In this document: piece by piece, positions 43,932 through 53,973 of the stretch
Layout of the letters: each line of letters starts with the position of its first letter
Numbering within the stretch: position 1 is the stretch's first letter
From: Methylomarinum sp965277025
Lineage (GTDB): Bacteria > Pseudomonadota > Gammaproteobacteria > Methylococcales > Methylomonadaceae
DNA: 64,000 bases
Assembly (NCBI GenBank): GCA_965277025.1
Contig: OZ255706.1
Coordinates: forward strand, 2,108,001-2,172,000
Reading direction: 5' to 3'
The notes under the pieces: generated by a model
What the model was told of the DNA's origin: nothing
Seen by the model: only the letters and a program-made list of their open reading frames with translations
The model's database searches: none
Made by a program: the position numbers and the translations under genes

Positions 43932-44981
43932 ATGCAAACTAATACTCAGCATTTACAGTTGAAGTCCTTGATTCCGGTTATTTTGCTGGTTATTTTACTG
44001 TGGCTTAGTTATCAGGTGCTGGGAGCGTTTTTGTTATCACTGGCCTGGGCATTTATTTTGGCTTATGTCACTTGGCCGTTATACGAGCTTGTACTGGAAA
44101 AATTACGGGGCCAGCGCCTATGGAGCGCCACATTGATGACTGCGGTTATATCAATCATTATCCTGAGTTTGATATATGGTTTGGCCGGGTTGCTGCAAAA
44201 CGAGATTCGTACCGGTTATCAGGCCCTTTATCAAACATTGCAAAAAGGCGATTTAACCCTGGCGGCGGATATTCGCAAACTGCCAGGCATTGGTCATTAT
44301 TTACAGCACTGGATTGATCAGATCAATCAGGATAAAGCCAAAATGATGCTGCAAGTAGTCAACTGGTTAAAGCAATGGGTTGGGAATTTTGCTTCGTTTC
44401 TAGGCAGTATCGGCCAGTATTTTTTTCGGCTGGCTATTGTTTTGGTAACGTTATTCTTTTGTTATCGTGATGGAGAAGAGGCTATTCAACAATTGCGTAG
44501 AGGTTTATTGCAATTTCTAGGTGAAGATCAGGATGTTTATTTAAAAGCGGCAGGTCATACCACTCGGGCTGTGGTTTATGGCATGGTATTAGCGGCCTTG
44601 TCGCAAGGTGTGTTAGCCGGCGTTGGTTATGCGTTTGCAGGAGTCCAGGCGCCGTTACTGTTCGGCGCGATTACAGCACTATTGGCTTTGGTGCCAATGG
44701 GCGCGACATTGGTTTGGGTACCGATTGGCATTGCATTGATTTTGACAGGCCATATATGGGCGGGAGCCGGCTTGTTGATTTGGGGCGTCACTGTCGTCAG
44801 TACTGTGGATAACTTGATCCGCCCCATTGTAATCAGCGGCGCCAGTAAAGTTCCTTTTCTGATTGTGATGTTCGGTGTGTTAGGTGGTTTGACGGCTTTT
44901 GGCGCTATCGGAATATTTTTAGGCCCGGTCATTCTGGCCGTGTTGCAAGCTGTATGGCAACAGTGGTTGAAGAAATGCTGA
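43932..44981 (+). CDS. AI-2E/UPF0118-family transporter (YdiK/PerM type)
   Basis: 349 residues with seven to eight transmembrane helices in the usual 2+1+rest pattern: a hydrophobic pair at the N-terminus, an amphipathic stretch (about 95-150), then helices including VYGMVLAALSQGVLAGVGYAFAGV and the C-terminal GGLTAFGAIGIFLGPVILAVLQAVW, a family hallmark. These proteins export small molecules or act as ion antiporters; the substrate here is unknown. Probably co-transcribed with waaA. Confidence 0.87.
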   Translation: MQTNTQHLQLKSLIPVILLVILLWLSYQVLGAFLLSLAWAFILAYVTWPLYELVLEKLRGQRLWSATLMTAVISIIILSLIYGLAGLLQNEIRTGYQALYQTLQKGDLTLAADIRKLPGIGHYLQHWIDQINQDKAKMMLQVVNWLKQWVGNFASFLGSIGQYFFRLAIVLVTLFFCYRDGEEAIQQLRRGLLQFLGEDQDVYLKAAGHTTRAVVYGMVLAALSQGVLAGVGYAFAGVQAPLLFGAITALLALVPMGATLVWVPIGIALILTGHIWAGAGLLIWGVTVVSTVDNLIRPIVISGASKVPFLIVMFGVLGGLTAFGAIGIFLGPVILAVLQAVWQQWLKKC

Positions 44982-45026
44982 CCGATAACTGAAAGTAATG
45001 GATTATGATTAAAAAGTAATGTGTCT

Positions 45027-45056
45027 GCTGAACAAATCATGGAAGATTTGTTCAGC
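45027..45056. repeat. 12-bp perfect hairpin built from the dispersed-repeat tail
   Basis: GCTGAACAAATC, six bases, GATTTGTTCAGC. The right arm is the same GATTTGTTCAGC tail found in the dispersed repeats. It lies between the transporter and PhnA genes. It could act as a terminator, although no T-run follows. Confidence 0.75.
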
Positions 45057-45106
45057 GTTATGATAAATAACTCCGGCTAAAACGGAGTAACAATGAGTGG
45101 AGAAAA

Positions 45107-45688
45107 ATGTCTTTAGAACAGGATTTACAAAACAGAAGCGGATCAAAATGTGAATTATGCGGCAGCGAGCAGGTTCTGGCCGTTTATAGCGTTCCTTTCA
45201 GCCCCAGTGATGATGTGGAGGGGCATGTTTTGCTTTGTCAGCAATGCCGCCAACAAGTGGACGCTGAACAGGAACTGGATGCGCATCATTGGCATTGTTT
45301 AAATGACAGCATGTGGAGTCAGGTTCCCGCCGTGCAAGTCATGGCCTGGCGTATGTTGAACAGATTATCCGGCGAACAGGGCTGGGCGCAGGATTTGTTG
45401 GATATGTTGTATCTGGAAGATGAAACCCTGGCCTGGGCGAGGACAGGCGTTAGCGCTGCGGAAGGCGACGAAATCAAACATCTGGACAGCAATGGCGCAG
45501 TGCTGGAAGCCGGTGATACAGTGACTTTAATCAAGGATCTGAATGTTAAAGGCGCGAATTTTATCGCCAAACGGGGCACTGCAGTGCGCGGTATCAATCT
45601 GGTTGCTGACAATCCAGAGCAGATCGAAGGGCGCGTCAATGGCCAGCAAATCGTTATTTTGACCCAGTTTGTCAAAAAAGCTAAATAA
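45107..45688 (+). CDS. PhnA/YjdM-like zinc-ribbon protein
   Basis: 193 residues. The N-terminal zinc ribbon is SKCELCGSEQ then LLCQQCRQQV; the C-terminal PhnA/YjdM SH3-like domain is GDTVTLIKDLNVKGANFIAKRGTAVRGI and ends VILTQFVKKAK. Despite the old name it is not a phosphonate hydrolase in most bacteria, and its role is unresolved. GGAG precedes the ATG. The G3E GTPase gene follows after 6 bp, so metal handling is a reasonable guess from context. Confidence 0.87.
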   Translation: MSLEQDLQNRSGSKCELCGSEQVLAVYSVPFSPSDDVEGHVLLCQQCRQQVDAEQELDAHHWHCLNDSMWSQVPAVQVMAWRMLNRLSGEQGWAQDLLDMLYLEDETLAWARTGVSAAEGDEIKHLDSNGAVLEAGDTVTLIKDLNVKGANFIAKRGTAVRGINLVADNPEQIEGRVNGQQIVILTQFVKKAK

Positions 45689-45694
45689 TCGATT

Positions 45695-46618
45695 TTGTCA
45701 CAGCTACATCAGATACCGACCAACCTGATTTTAGGTTTTTTGGGCAGTGGCAAAACCACCGCTATTTTACATTTGCTGGAACAAAAACCGGCACAGGAAA
45801 AATGGGCGGTGTTGGTCAATGAGTTTGGTCAGGTCGGTATCGATGGCGCGATCTATCAGTCGGCAGGCGTAACTGTCAAGGAAGTGGCGGGAGGCTGCTT
45901 ATGTTGTGCCGTCGGTTTGCCCTTTCAGGTCAGCGTCAATCAGCTTTTGCGGCAGGCCCGGCCAGATCGCTTGCTGATTGAACCTACAGGCCTTGGGCAT
46001 CCTGCCCAGCTGTTAAAGCGGCTGCTCAACAACATTACACCCGGCGTTCTCGATGTCCGGGCCAGTGTTTGTCTACTGGATCCACGTCATTTGCTGGATG
46101 AACGATACAGGCAAAATGAAAGTTTTGTTGATCAGATGGCGCTGGCGGATGTGTTGATCGCCAATAAAACCGATTTGGCGGATCAGAAGGCAATGGAGGC
46201 TTTTTATCAACATGCCGCCAGTTATCGGCCAGAAAAAGCACTGATTTCAACAACCCGATATGGCGCATTGTCGCTGGACTGGCTGGATCTACCCCGGCAT
46301 AAACAACGGCAGGCCGTTTACCCGAATGCGCATAACAGCCGGAAATCGGCTGATGTTTGGCAAACAAGCGGCTGGGTATATGATAAAAATATCTGTTTTG
46401 ACTACCAGGGCTTGTTGGCTGTATTACAGGCCATCAATGCCGAAAGGGTTAAGGCTATTGTCAATACCAACCAAGGGGGGGTTATTGTCAATGGCGTTAC
46501 ACGAAATCTTGAAGTGACGGCCATTAAGGTTTGTCATGAAAATCGCATCGAAATTGTTGCCGAAAAGCTGGATCGCCGTTGGAAGAGTCAAATAGAGAAA
46601 TGTATTGTCAAGCAATGA
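45695..46618 (+). CDS. CobW/G3E-family metal-chaperone GTPase
   Basis: 307 residues from a TTG start. G1 GFLGSGKTT at 14-22, the zinc-site motif GGCLCC at 66-71 (CXCC), EPTGLGHP as switch region, and NKTD at 157-160, followed by a short C-terminal CobW domain. These proteins load zinc, cobalt or iron into client enzymes or work under zinc limitation (ZigA/YeiR types). The neighbouring zinc-ribbon protein may be a partner; no Zur box is evident. Confidence 0.87.
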   Translation: MSQLHQIPTNLILGFLGSGKTTAILHLLEQKPAQEKWAVLVNEFGQVGIDGAIYQSAGVTVKEVAGGCLCCAVGLPFQVSVNQLLRQARPDRLLIEPTGLGHPAQLLKRLLNNITPGVLDVRASVCLLDPRHLLDERYRQNESFVDQMALADVLIANKTDLADQKAMEAFYQHAASYRPEKALISTTRYGALSLDWLDLPRHKQRQAVYPNAHNSRKSADVWQTSGWVYDKNICFDYQGLLAVLQAINAERVKAIVNTNQGGVIVNGVTRNLEVTAIKVCHENRIEIVAEKLDRRWKSQIEKCIVKQ

Positions 46619-46636
46619 AAACAGAGGAAGGGGAAG

Positions 46637-47434
46637 ATGTTTGATTTTGAAGAACTTATTTCCTGGGCGGATAAACATGGCCTGGATGAGCAGGTTTTTC
46701 CCAGGGATAAGCGGCAATTGGCAGCGCTGGAAGAGCTGATGCTGATTGATTGCCAGTTGACGGAACTCCCTGAGAGTATTGCGTTATTGAGTCAATTAAA
46801 AAAATTGAACATCAACAAGAATCAGATCACTGAGTTGCCGGATTCCATCGGGCGGATGCAGAATCTGACGCAGTTGTACCTGATGGGTAATCAGTTAACG
46901 GAAATACCACCGTCAATTGGCCAATTATCCGGGGTGAAGGAACTGTTGTTAGGCCGTAACCAGTTAACGGAATTACCTGCAAGCATTGCCAATCTCAAGC
47001 AATTGGAGATTTTATCACTATGGCGCAATGCTTTTACCGAGCTGCCTGCTGTCGTGGCTGAATTGCCGCAATTACAGCAACTGTTTTTGTCCTGGAATCA
47101 AATCAGTGAAATTCCGGCTTTCATCGGCCGCTTGCAGCAACTCAAGGGATTGGAGCTGGGCGCCAATCAATTAACGGCTGTTCCTGAATTTATCGGCCAG
47201 TTAACTGAATTGGTCGAGTTATCCCTGTGGCAAAACCAGATTAGCGAATTGCCTGAATCATTGGGTAAATTATCCAAGCTGAAACTGCTGATGCTGTCCG
47301 GCAATCAAATTTCATCGTTACCGGCATCATTGACGCATTTGACCTCGCTGGAAACGCTTTCGTTAGCGGATAACCCCATTCAGGCTGTGCCTGCGGAATT
47401 AAATGCAATAGAAAAAGCCGTTGTTATGGAGTAG
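46637..47434 (+). CDS. Leucine-rich repeat protein
   Basis: 265 residues with about nine tandem 23-residue repeats of the pattern LxxLxxLxLxxNxLxxLPxxIGxL, from about residue 35 to the end, preceded by a short cap. No signal peptide or anchor, so it is probably cytoplasmic. Such proteins are binding scaffolds; a partner is not evident. GGAAGGGGAAG precedes the ATG. It lies 18 bp after the G3E GTPase gene and converges on moeA. Confidence 0.88.
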   Translation: MFDFEELISWADKHGLDEQVFPRDKRQLAALEELMLIDCQLTELPESIALLSQLKKLNINKNQITELPDSIGRMQNLTQLYLMGNQLTEIPPSIGQLSGVKELLLGRNQLTELPASIANLKQLEILSLWRNAFTELPAVVAELPQLQQLFLSWNQISEIPAFIGRLQQLKGLELGANQLTAVPEFIGQLTELVELSLWQNQISELPESLGKLSKLKLLMLSGNQISSLPASLTHLTSLETLSLADNPIQAVPAELNAIEKAVVME

Positions 47435-47440
47435 TCGGCT

Positions 47441-48709
47441 TTATAGGTCGAATAATCCGTAAAAAGGCAGTATGCTCACCATTTCGCCAGCTTTAACCGG
47501 GCCGCGATCATGTTCCAACTGGATAAAACAATTCGCCAGGCTCATCGAACGCAAAATGCCGGAGCCTTGTTTGCCGGTCGTTTTCACCTGCCACTCGCCT
47601 TGTTCGTTTTGCGATAAAATTCCCCGGACAATTTCCGTTCTGCCAGGTTTCTTGCGGATATTTTCTACCGTCTTGACTTTCAAAGCGGGCTGAACCGGCA
47701 GCGGGTGAATGCCCAGTTTCTGCATCAATGCAGGTTTTACGAACAGATAAAAGATTACCAGCACAGCGACCGGGTTTCCCGGCAAACCAAAAAACAGACA
47801 GTCTCCCAAACGCCCGAAAGCCATGGGCCTTCCCGGCTTGATCGCCAGTTTCCAGAAATTGATCTGGCCATTGGATTGTAACGCGGTTTTGGTATGGTCG
47901 GCTTCGCCCACCGAAACGCCGCCAGAAGAAATGATCACATCGGCGAACCCGCTGGCCTGTTGAAAGCGGCTTTGTAACTGTTCAGGATCATCTTTGATAA
48001 TTCCCAGATTGATCACTTCGATGGTGGGGGATTGCAAAGCGGCCGCCAGCGAGTAGCGATTACTGTCGAAAATACCGCCATCGGTCGGTTTGTCGCCTAT
48101 GTCGAACACTTCATTGCCGGTTGAGGCGATGGCCACCCGCAGTTTACGCTTGACCTTGATTTCACCAATACCCAATGACGCCAGCAAGCCAATATCGGCG
48201 GCGCATAGCTGTTTGCCCGGCCGGAGAATGATGTCGCCCTGACGCAAATCTTCACCGGTTTGTCGAATGTTATCGCCCGCCTTGCCTTGGTTATCGATGA
48301 TGATAAAGCCATCGCCTGTTTCGACATGTTCCTGCATCAGTACTGTATTATTCACCCCGGCGGGAATTTTTGCGCCGGTCATGATGCGAAAACAATGGCC
48401 GGGACGGAGTGAGTAATCAGCCTGGTCGCCGGCATGAATGGAGTGATCGACAATCAGCTTGCAGGTTCCAGTCTCAGGAATATCATTTGCCGACAGTACA
48501 AAACCATCGACAGCAGAATTATCATGCGGTGGAACATTGAATGGAGCGATAACAGCTTCCGCCAGTACCCGCTTAACTGCCTGATTGATGGAGACGGTCT
48601 CGCTGAGGGTTAAAGGTGCAATTATCGAGGTGATGCGGGATTTTGCTTCATCGACAGGCATCAGGCCTGATTCAAAAATATCCTGACAGCTGGGTTGTTT
48701 GTCGATCAT
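47441..48709 (-). CDS. moeA: Molybdopterin molybdenumtransferase
   Basis: 422 residues. MoeA signatures: VPPHDNSAVDGFVL near the N-terminus, FRIMTGAKIPAG, the MoCF-type SSGGVSVGEADHTK and KPGRPMAFG with FFGLPGNPVAVLV. Inserts molybdate into adenylylated molybdopterin, the last step of Mo-cofactor synthesis. The organism therefore has molybdoenzymes; the YedY-like part of the cytochrome protein at 10360 and Sox-linked enzymes are possible users. Confidence 0.95.
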   Translation of the reverse strand: MIDKQPSCQDIFESGLMPVDEAKSRITSIIAPLTLSETVSINQAVKRVLAEAVIAPFNVPPHDNSAVDGFVLSANDIPETGTCKLIVDHSIHAGDQADYSLRPGHCFRIMTGAKIPAGVNNTVLMQEHVETGDGFIIIDNQGKAGDNIRQTGEDLRQGDIILRPGKQLCAADIGLLASLGIGEIKVKRKLRVAIASTGNEVFDIGDKPTDGGIFDSNRYSLAAALQSPTIEVINLGIIKDDPEQLQSRFQQASGFADVIISSGGVSVGEADHTKTALQSNGQINFWKLAIKPGRPMAFGRLGDCLFFGLPGNPVAVLVIFYLFVKPALMQKLGIHPLPVQPALKVKTVENIRKKPGRTEIVRGILSQNEQGEWQVKTTGKQGSGILRSMSLANCFIQLEHDRGPVKAGEMVSILPFYGLFDL

Positions 48710-48768
48710 GACTAATGTGTAAGGGTTGAAAAACGTTATGCCGGTATGACAGCCTCCTGAGAAGCCTG

Positions 48769-49086
48769 CTATTTAATCACATGATCACGGCTGTCGCGAA
48801 TGCCTAAATTATCCACCCAACTGACAGTGACTCTATCGCCCGCTTTTACCGGATTCAACACGAAACTGAAATAAGGGTCTTTGGAGATACTGCCGCTTAA
48901 ATCGACTTCAATAGCCAGTTGCCCATTCAGACTGATAGTTAACTGCTGGATGAAATGGGCAGGGATAAAACTACCGGTCTCAGGGTCTCGGTGACGGCCG
49001 TTTTCCATCGGATGCGCTATCAAAATGCGAATCTGCGCTTTCTCTTTGCGGCGCTTGCTGCGAATACGAATGCTGGAGTTAGCCAC
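48769..49086 (-). CDS. soxZ: Thiosulfate-oxidation carrier subunit SoxZ
   Basis: About 105 residues. An immunoglobulin-like beta fold with the SoxZ marks IAHPMENGRHRDPETG, IPAHFIQQLTISLNG, DPYFSFVL and RVTVSWVDN. A GTG start overlapping the soxY stop (49079-49086) is favoured; an upstream TTG would add four residues. Forms the SoxYZ heterodimer that carries sulfur intermediates in the periplasm. It lacks a signal peptide, as usual, and is co-exported with SoxY. Confidence 0.92.
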   Translation of the reverse strand: MANSSIRIRSKRRKEKAQIRILIAHPMENGRHRDPETGSFIPAHFIQQLTISLNGQLAIEVDLSGSISKDPYFSFVLNPVKAGDRVTVSWVDNLGIRDSRDHVIK

Positions 49087-49549
49087 CACACCCTCCAACA
49101 GTCACTTTGACGAATTTTTTAGCCTGAAACAATTTGCCAGTGGCATCTTCGGCAATAACGATAACATTACAACTTTTCGCCATTTTCAAGCGTAATGAAA
49201 GCTCAGCTTCAGCGAAGGAGGAGAGATGGAATTGAGCTGATAATGGTCGTGGATTTTTTTCAACCAATACATAGAATTTTTTAAGATCCGCCAGAGTGCT
49301 GCTAATAGTGAGGGGGACAATTGCACCGTTTTCAGCTACTCTTGGTAATTTAAGGTGGATTTTATCGCTATCGACAATCTCTTTGTCAGCAAACAGTATT
49401 TTGATAGTCTGTTCATAAGTTCCGTCAGAAAAAAACTGCTTGGGCCAGTTAGCCAAGGCTAACGCCGAAGTCAGCCAGGCAGTCGGAAACAATGCCAGGC
49501 TACTGATATGGGCAAGTGTTTTTAGAAATGTGCGGCGCGTTTTTTTCAC
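49079..49549 (-). CDS. soxY: Thiosulfate-oxidation carrier subunit SoxY
   Basis: 156 residues from GTG. A Tat-type signal TRRTFLKTLAHISSLALF at the N-terminus and the C-terminal VGGCGG whose cysteine carries the sulfur substrate on a swinging arm. No soxXAB or soxCD is in the window, so the pair may serve a partial sulfur-oxidation route. Confidence 0.93.
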   Translation of the reverse strand: MKKTRRTFLKTLAHISSLALFPTAWLTSALALANWPKQFFSDGTYEQTIKILFADKEIVDSDKIHLKLPRVAENGAIVPLTISSTLADLKKFYVLVEKNPRPLSAQFHLSSFAEAELSLRLKMAKSCNVIVIAEDATGKLFQAKKFVKVTVGGCGG

Positions 49550-49637
49550 GAGTCAACTTTTTGTTTTTAATTGATTTAATTATAGCAAGCTACCTGGATA
49601 GCGTGAATCGTTGGTTTTTTAGGAAAATTACCACACC

Positions 49638-49720
49638 AGAAGTGCATCCATTTATTCTTTGCCGGATTGAATGAATTGTAAGTTGCGGTAAGTTCAAAGA
49701 ATATTTGGAAACTTATCCAT
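49638..49720. repeat. Partial relative of the 28323-28537 mini-element
   Basis: GCATCCATTTATTC, GCCGGATTGAATGAATTGTA and GGAAACTTATCCATC follow the same order as the left half of the segment inserted at 28323. No right inverted end is seen. It lies in the soxY / protease intergenic gap. Confidence 0.5.
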
Positions 49721-49758
49721 CAATATAAAAATGTTGCTGTGTTAGTTGGAATATCTCT

Positions 49759-50688
49759 TCAGGGTCTGGGCGAGGAAATAGAGCTATTGAAAGTATTGCA
49801 GCGCTCCATGTCTCCAGTTGTCAGACCGACTTTGAACCATTTTACCCGTTGCTGGGATGTGCCGTGGGTGAATGCATCGGGTCTTACCCGGCCTGAGGCC
49901 CTGCGTTGCAAGGCATCATCACCAATTTTACTGGCTGCGTTCAAAGCTTCTTCCACATCGCCCGATTCCAATAATTGCCGGGTTTTGTCGGCATGGTAGC
50001 CCCACACTCCGGCGAAGCAATCGGCCTGAAGCTCCTGGCGTACAGAGAGTTTGTTGGCTTCAGTTTTATTCAAGCGTAAACGGGCTTGATGAACTTTTGC
50101 TGAAATGCCCAGCAACGTTTGAATGTGATGGCCAATTTCATGGGCAATCACATAAGCCTGGGCAAAATCACCAGGAGCTTGTAATTGTTCTTTTAATTGC
50201 TGATAAAAACTCAAGTCTAAGTAGACTTTTCGGTCGCCCGGACAATAGAAAGGACCCATCGCTGATTGCGCCAGACCACAGGCGGAACGGACTGATTGTC
50301 TGAATAACACCAGTTTCGGTGGTTGATAACGCATATTACGCTGCTTGAACAGTTCACTCCAGGTATCTTCTGTATCTGCCAGCACCACGGCGATAAAATC
50401 CACCAGTTCCTTTTCTGCATCGCTTTGTTGGACGGGGGTTGTTGTAACCGCCTGATGGCTGACTTGTCCCTGAGCAGTCAAGCCGGACAACATTTTGTCC
50501 AGGTTGCCGGTCATCAGGCCGTAGGCGAAAAAACCGGCTACGACGATGGCTGTTCCTTTAAATCCCAGGAATTTGAAAACAACAGGCAAAAGCCTCAGCA
50601 AGCCGCCGCCGGAATTCCCCAAAGAGGAAGGCCGCATACCTCGGCGGTCTTCAATGTTATTGCTTCGTCTATTGCCTTTCCAGCGCAT
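49759..50688 (-). CDS. ypfJ: YpfJ-like neutral zinc metallopeptidase
   Basis: 309 residues: a basic N-terminus, one membrane anchor (GTAIVVAGFFAYGLMTG), then a peptidase domain with HEIGHH and a downstream ELQADCFAGVW supplying the third ligand. This is the PF04228 pattern. The active site should be periplasmic. It starts 8 bp after the RND pump stop on the same strand, so it may have been co-transcribed with the pump. Substrate unknown. Confidence 0.88.
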   Translation of the reverse strand: MRWKGNRRSNNIEDRRGMRPSSLGNSGGGLLRLLPVVFKFLGFKGTAIVVAGFFAYGLMTGNLDKMLSGLTAQGQVSHQAVTTTPVQQSDAEKELVDFIAVVLADTEDTWSELFKQRNMRYQPPKLVLFRQSVRSACGLAQSAMGPFYCPGDRKVYLDLSFYQQLKEQLQAPGDFAQAYVIAHEIGHHIQTLLGISAKVHQARLRLNKTEANKLSVRQELQADCFAGVWGYHADKTRQLLESGDVEEALNAASKIGDDALQRRASGRVRPDAFTHGTSQQRVKWFKVGLTTGDMERCNTFNSSISSPRP

Positions 50689-52858
50689 AATACCTATTCC
50701 TCTTCGAGTAAATTTCCAGGTTTTGGTTTGTTATGCATTAACAGGAAATAAACCACGGGTATCACCACCAGGGTAAACAGGGTCGAGGCGATAATGCCGA
50801 ATACAAAACTCCAGGCCAGTCCTGAGAAAATGGGGTCCAGTACAATGATGGCCGAGCCGAAAACAGCCGCTGCCGCCGTCAGAAAAATAGGCGTGCTTCT
50901 AACCGCGCCAGCTTCGATCAATGCTTCCGCCAGGGTGGTTTCTTCGTCCCGGTTCCAGGTGCGTTCGATAAAGTCGATCAGAATAATTGAATTTCGCACC
51001 ACAATACCGGCCAGGGCGATCATGCCGATCATCGCTGTGGCGGTGAAATAAATCGGCGTTCCGTATTCGCCCACAGGCTCGGTAAATAAATTGATCAACC
51101 AAAAACCCGGCATGATGCCGATGACGGTCAGGGGGATGGCGATCATCATGACGCCGGGAATGCCGAGGGAACCTGTCTGTCCGACCAGTAAAACATAAAT
51201 CATCACCAATGCGGCGGCGAAAGCCAGCCCCAAATCACGGAATACATCGACGGTGATTTTCCATTCCCCTTCACCGGACATATTGATGCGATAACCGTCA
51301 GGCAATGGTTTTTCATCCAGGCTGCCAAACATATCCAGTACGGCTTCGACTGGTGCTCGTCCCGCCATTTCAGCAGTGACATACATAACCCGCTGCAAAT
51401 TTTTATGATAGATGGTCTGATCGCCCCATTCGTTACGAATCGTGCCGATTTCACTCAATGGAATCAGTTTACCGGAGCGGGTTTTGACCCGTAAGGTCAA
51501 AAGGTCTGTGGGTGAAGAACGGACGGCTCGCGGCAGTTGCACATTGATCAATAACGGTTTGCGCTCACTGACGATATGCACGGTTCCGGCAATATTGCCG
51601 TTCAGGGCGGTTTTCAATGTATTGGCGACCTGTTCGACCGTTACTCCATGTTGAGCCGCTTTTTCCCGGTTAAGGATAAAGTGGATTTGTTTATGCGGTT
51701 CATCGATTAAATCATCCAGATCGACTACACCGTCAAATTGTTGCAGGCGTTGCCGGATATCGGTCGCCACATGCAAAATATCGTCATAACTAGCTTGAGG
51801 CGGGCCATAGACTTCCGCAACAATGGTGGCCATAACCGGAGGACCAGGCGGTAATTCCACAATCTTGATGTTGGCGCCATATTGTTGTTCGATTTTATCG
51901 ATCGCCGGACGAATTCGCAGTGCAATCTTATGGGAAGATTGCTCCCGTTTTTCTTTTTCCACCAGATTGATGCGAATATCGCCGACAAAGCTGCCGTGAC
52001 GCAGATAATAATGACGCACCATGCCATTGAAGTCCATTGGCGAAGCCAAACCGATATAAGATTCAAAATCGGTGATTTCGTTGACTGTCGCCAGGTACTG
52101 TTCAAGCGTATGGGCGACGGCGTCGGTTTCCTCCAGCGTCGAGCCACGCGGCATATCGATAATCAACTGCAATTCAGTTTTGTTATCGAATGGCAATAAT
52201 TTCAGTGGAACGACGCGCGTCACCGCCAGCATGCTGGCGCCAACGAAGGCCAGAAATACAGCGACCAAAAATCAGCGGCTACGCGCAGGCGTGACCAGAA
52301 TCGGGCCCAGGATTTTGTTATAGAGGCGATAAGGCAAAGATCTTTCCAAATCAAATGGCTCGCCATGTTTTTTGCCGTATTCTTTTTTCAGTAATCTGTA
52401 ACTGGCCCAGGGCGTGATGGTAAAGGCAATGATCAACGATAACAGCATGGCGATCGGCACATTGAAGGCCATAGGCGCCATATAAGGTCCCATCATGCCG
52501 GTGATGTAAAACATCGGGAGAAAGGACAGGATTACGGCGAAGGTGGCGACAATCGTCGGTGGACCAATTTCATCGATTGTCGTCAACAAGGCGCGTAATG
52601 GTGGTTCTTTTTGTAATTTATAATGACGGTGAATATTTTCGACATCGACAATCGGGTCATCGACCAGGATGCCTAATGACAGTATCAAGGCAAATAATGT
52701 TACCCGGTTGATGGTGTAACCAAAAACCAGATCACAGAATAAGGTGATGGCGAAGGTGACCGGCACGGCGATGGAAACGATAAAAGATTCCTTCAAGCCC
52801 AAACTCAAAGCCAGTAAAACGACGATGGTGATAATCGCAATACCAAGATGATCAACCA

Positions 52859-53973
52859 TAGAAGTTACGCATTGACAGGCAATGTTAAACTATGGGTTTG
52901 AAAAATCCCAAAGTCAATGCAAGGCAAACCTTGATAAGAGAAATAACACGCCCCTCAACAGCCTGCTGTACATTACCCATGTTTTTATTAAGTGAGCCGA
53001 AACAAGCTAGTTGTCGACGATTAGGCGAAGTCATGTCAATATCACATGATAGCGTAAATCGATTTCTAAATCGGGAGCATTACACTGGGCGAGATTTATA
53101 CAATGAAGCCAGCGCAAGCCTGAATTTAAAGGGCGGAACCTTGAGTGTTGACGATAGTGTTCTTGATAAACCTTATAGCCAATATATGGCATATGTCAGT
53201 TATTTTTGGTCGGGAAAACATCATAGAGCAGTCAAGGGAATCAATCTTATCACGTTGTACTACACAGACATTCAAGGAAAACACCAACCACTGAATTTCC
53301 GGGTGGTCGATAAGGCGGAAGGAAAGACAAAAAATGACTATTTTCAAGACATGCTGACCGAAGTATTAGCTTGGGGACTAGAACCTGGTTTTGTAACAGG
53401 AGATAGCTGGTACAGTTGCGTGGATAATCTTAAATTGACAAGAAATCATCAGACAGGATTATTCTTTGCAGTGGAAGGTAATCGATTAGTCTCTGTTGAA
53501 AAAGGTTCATGGGTTCAAGTCAGGCAATTAGAAATCCCGGAAGACGGCTTAATGGTTTGGCTCAAAATTTTGGGTATGTGAAATTATTTCGGACGACCTT
53601 GAAAGAACAAGTTCGCCATTACATAAGTTCACTACCTGATGAAGAAAAAACCGCTGTTTTTGACAAGAAAGCATTTACCGAACAACATGATAGGCATTGG
53701 CAGATTGAGCAATATCATCGGGCAATAAAGCAGGTGTGTAATATTGAGCGGTTCCAGGTTCGCAATAAAAGAGCAATAAATAATCATATTTTTTCTGCAA
53801 TTTGTGGCTTTGTTCAATTACAAAAATTGAGCTTTGCAGACGTGATTAATAATTGCTATAGCGTACAGCGGAATTTATTCAACGATGTTATGGCTTCGTT
53901 TATCGACACCTTTATGCCAAATATGAATCATTTAATCCCAAAATTTCGATCTGTTGTCAATGCGTAACTTCTA
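52859..53973 (+). mobile_element. IS701/ISH3-like element, copy 2
   Basis: 1115 bp, ends TAGAAGTTACGC, 5-bp target duplication AACCA (52854-52858, 53974-53978). Confidence 0.93.
52892..53967 (+). pseudogene. IS701/ISH3-like transposase, frameshifted (copy 2)
   Basis: The first frame, 52892-53581, runs through the NHQTG site intact (NHQTGLFFAVEGNR) but loses one A in a short A-run near 53563, so MVWLKNFGYVK becomes MVWLKILGM-stop. The remainder is open at 53509-53967. It also lacks 11 bp near 52981 relative to copy 1. The lesion differs from that of copy 1, so a full-length gene must exist elsewhere or the family is dying out. Confidence 0.87.

Noticed and set aside
50323..50751. 142-codon plus-strand ORF
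   Set aside because: Antisense to the YpfJ-like protease, whose HEIGHH motif identifies the real frame.
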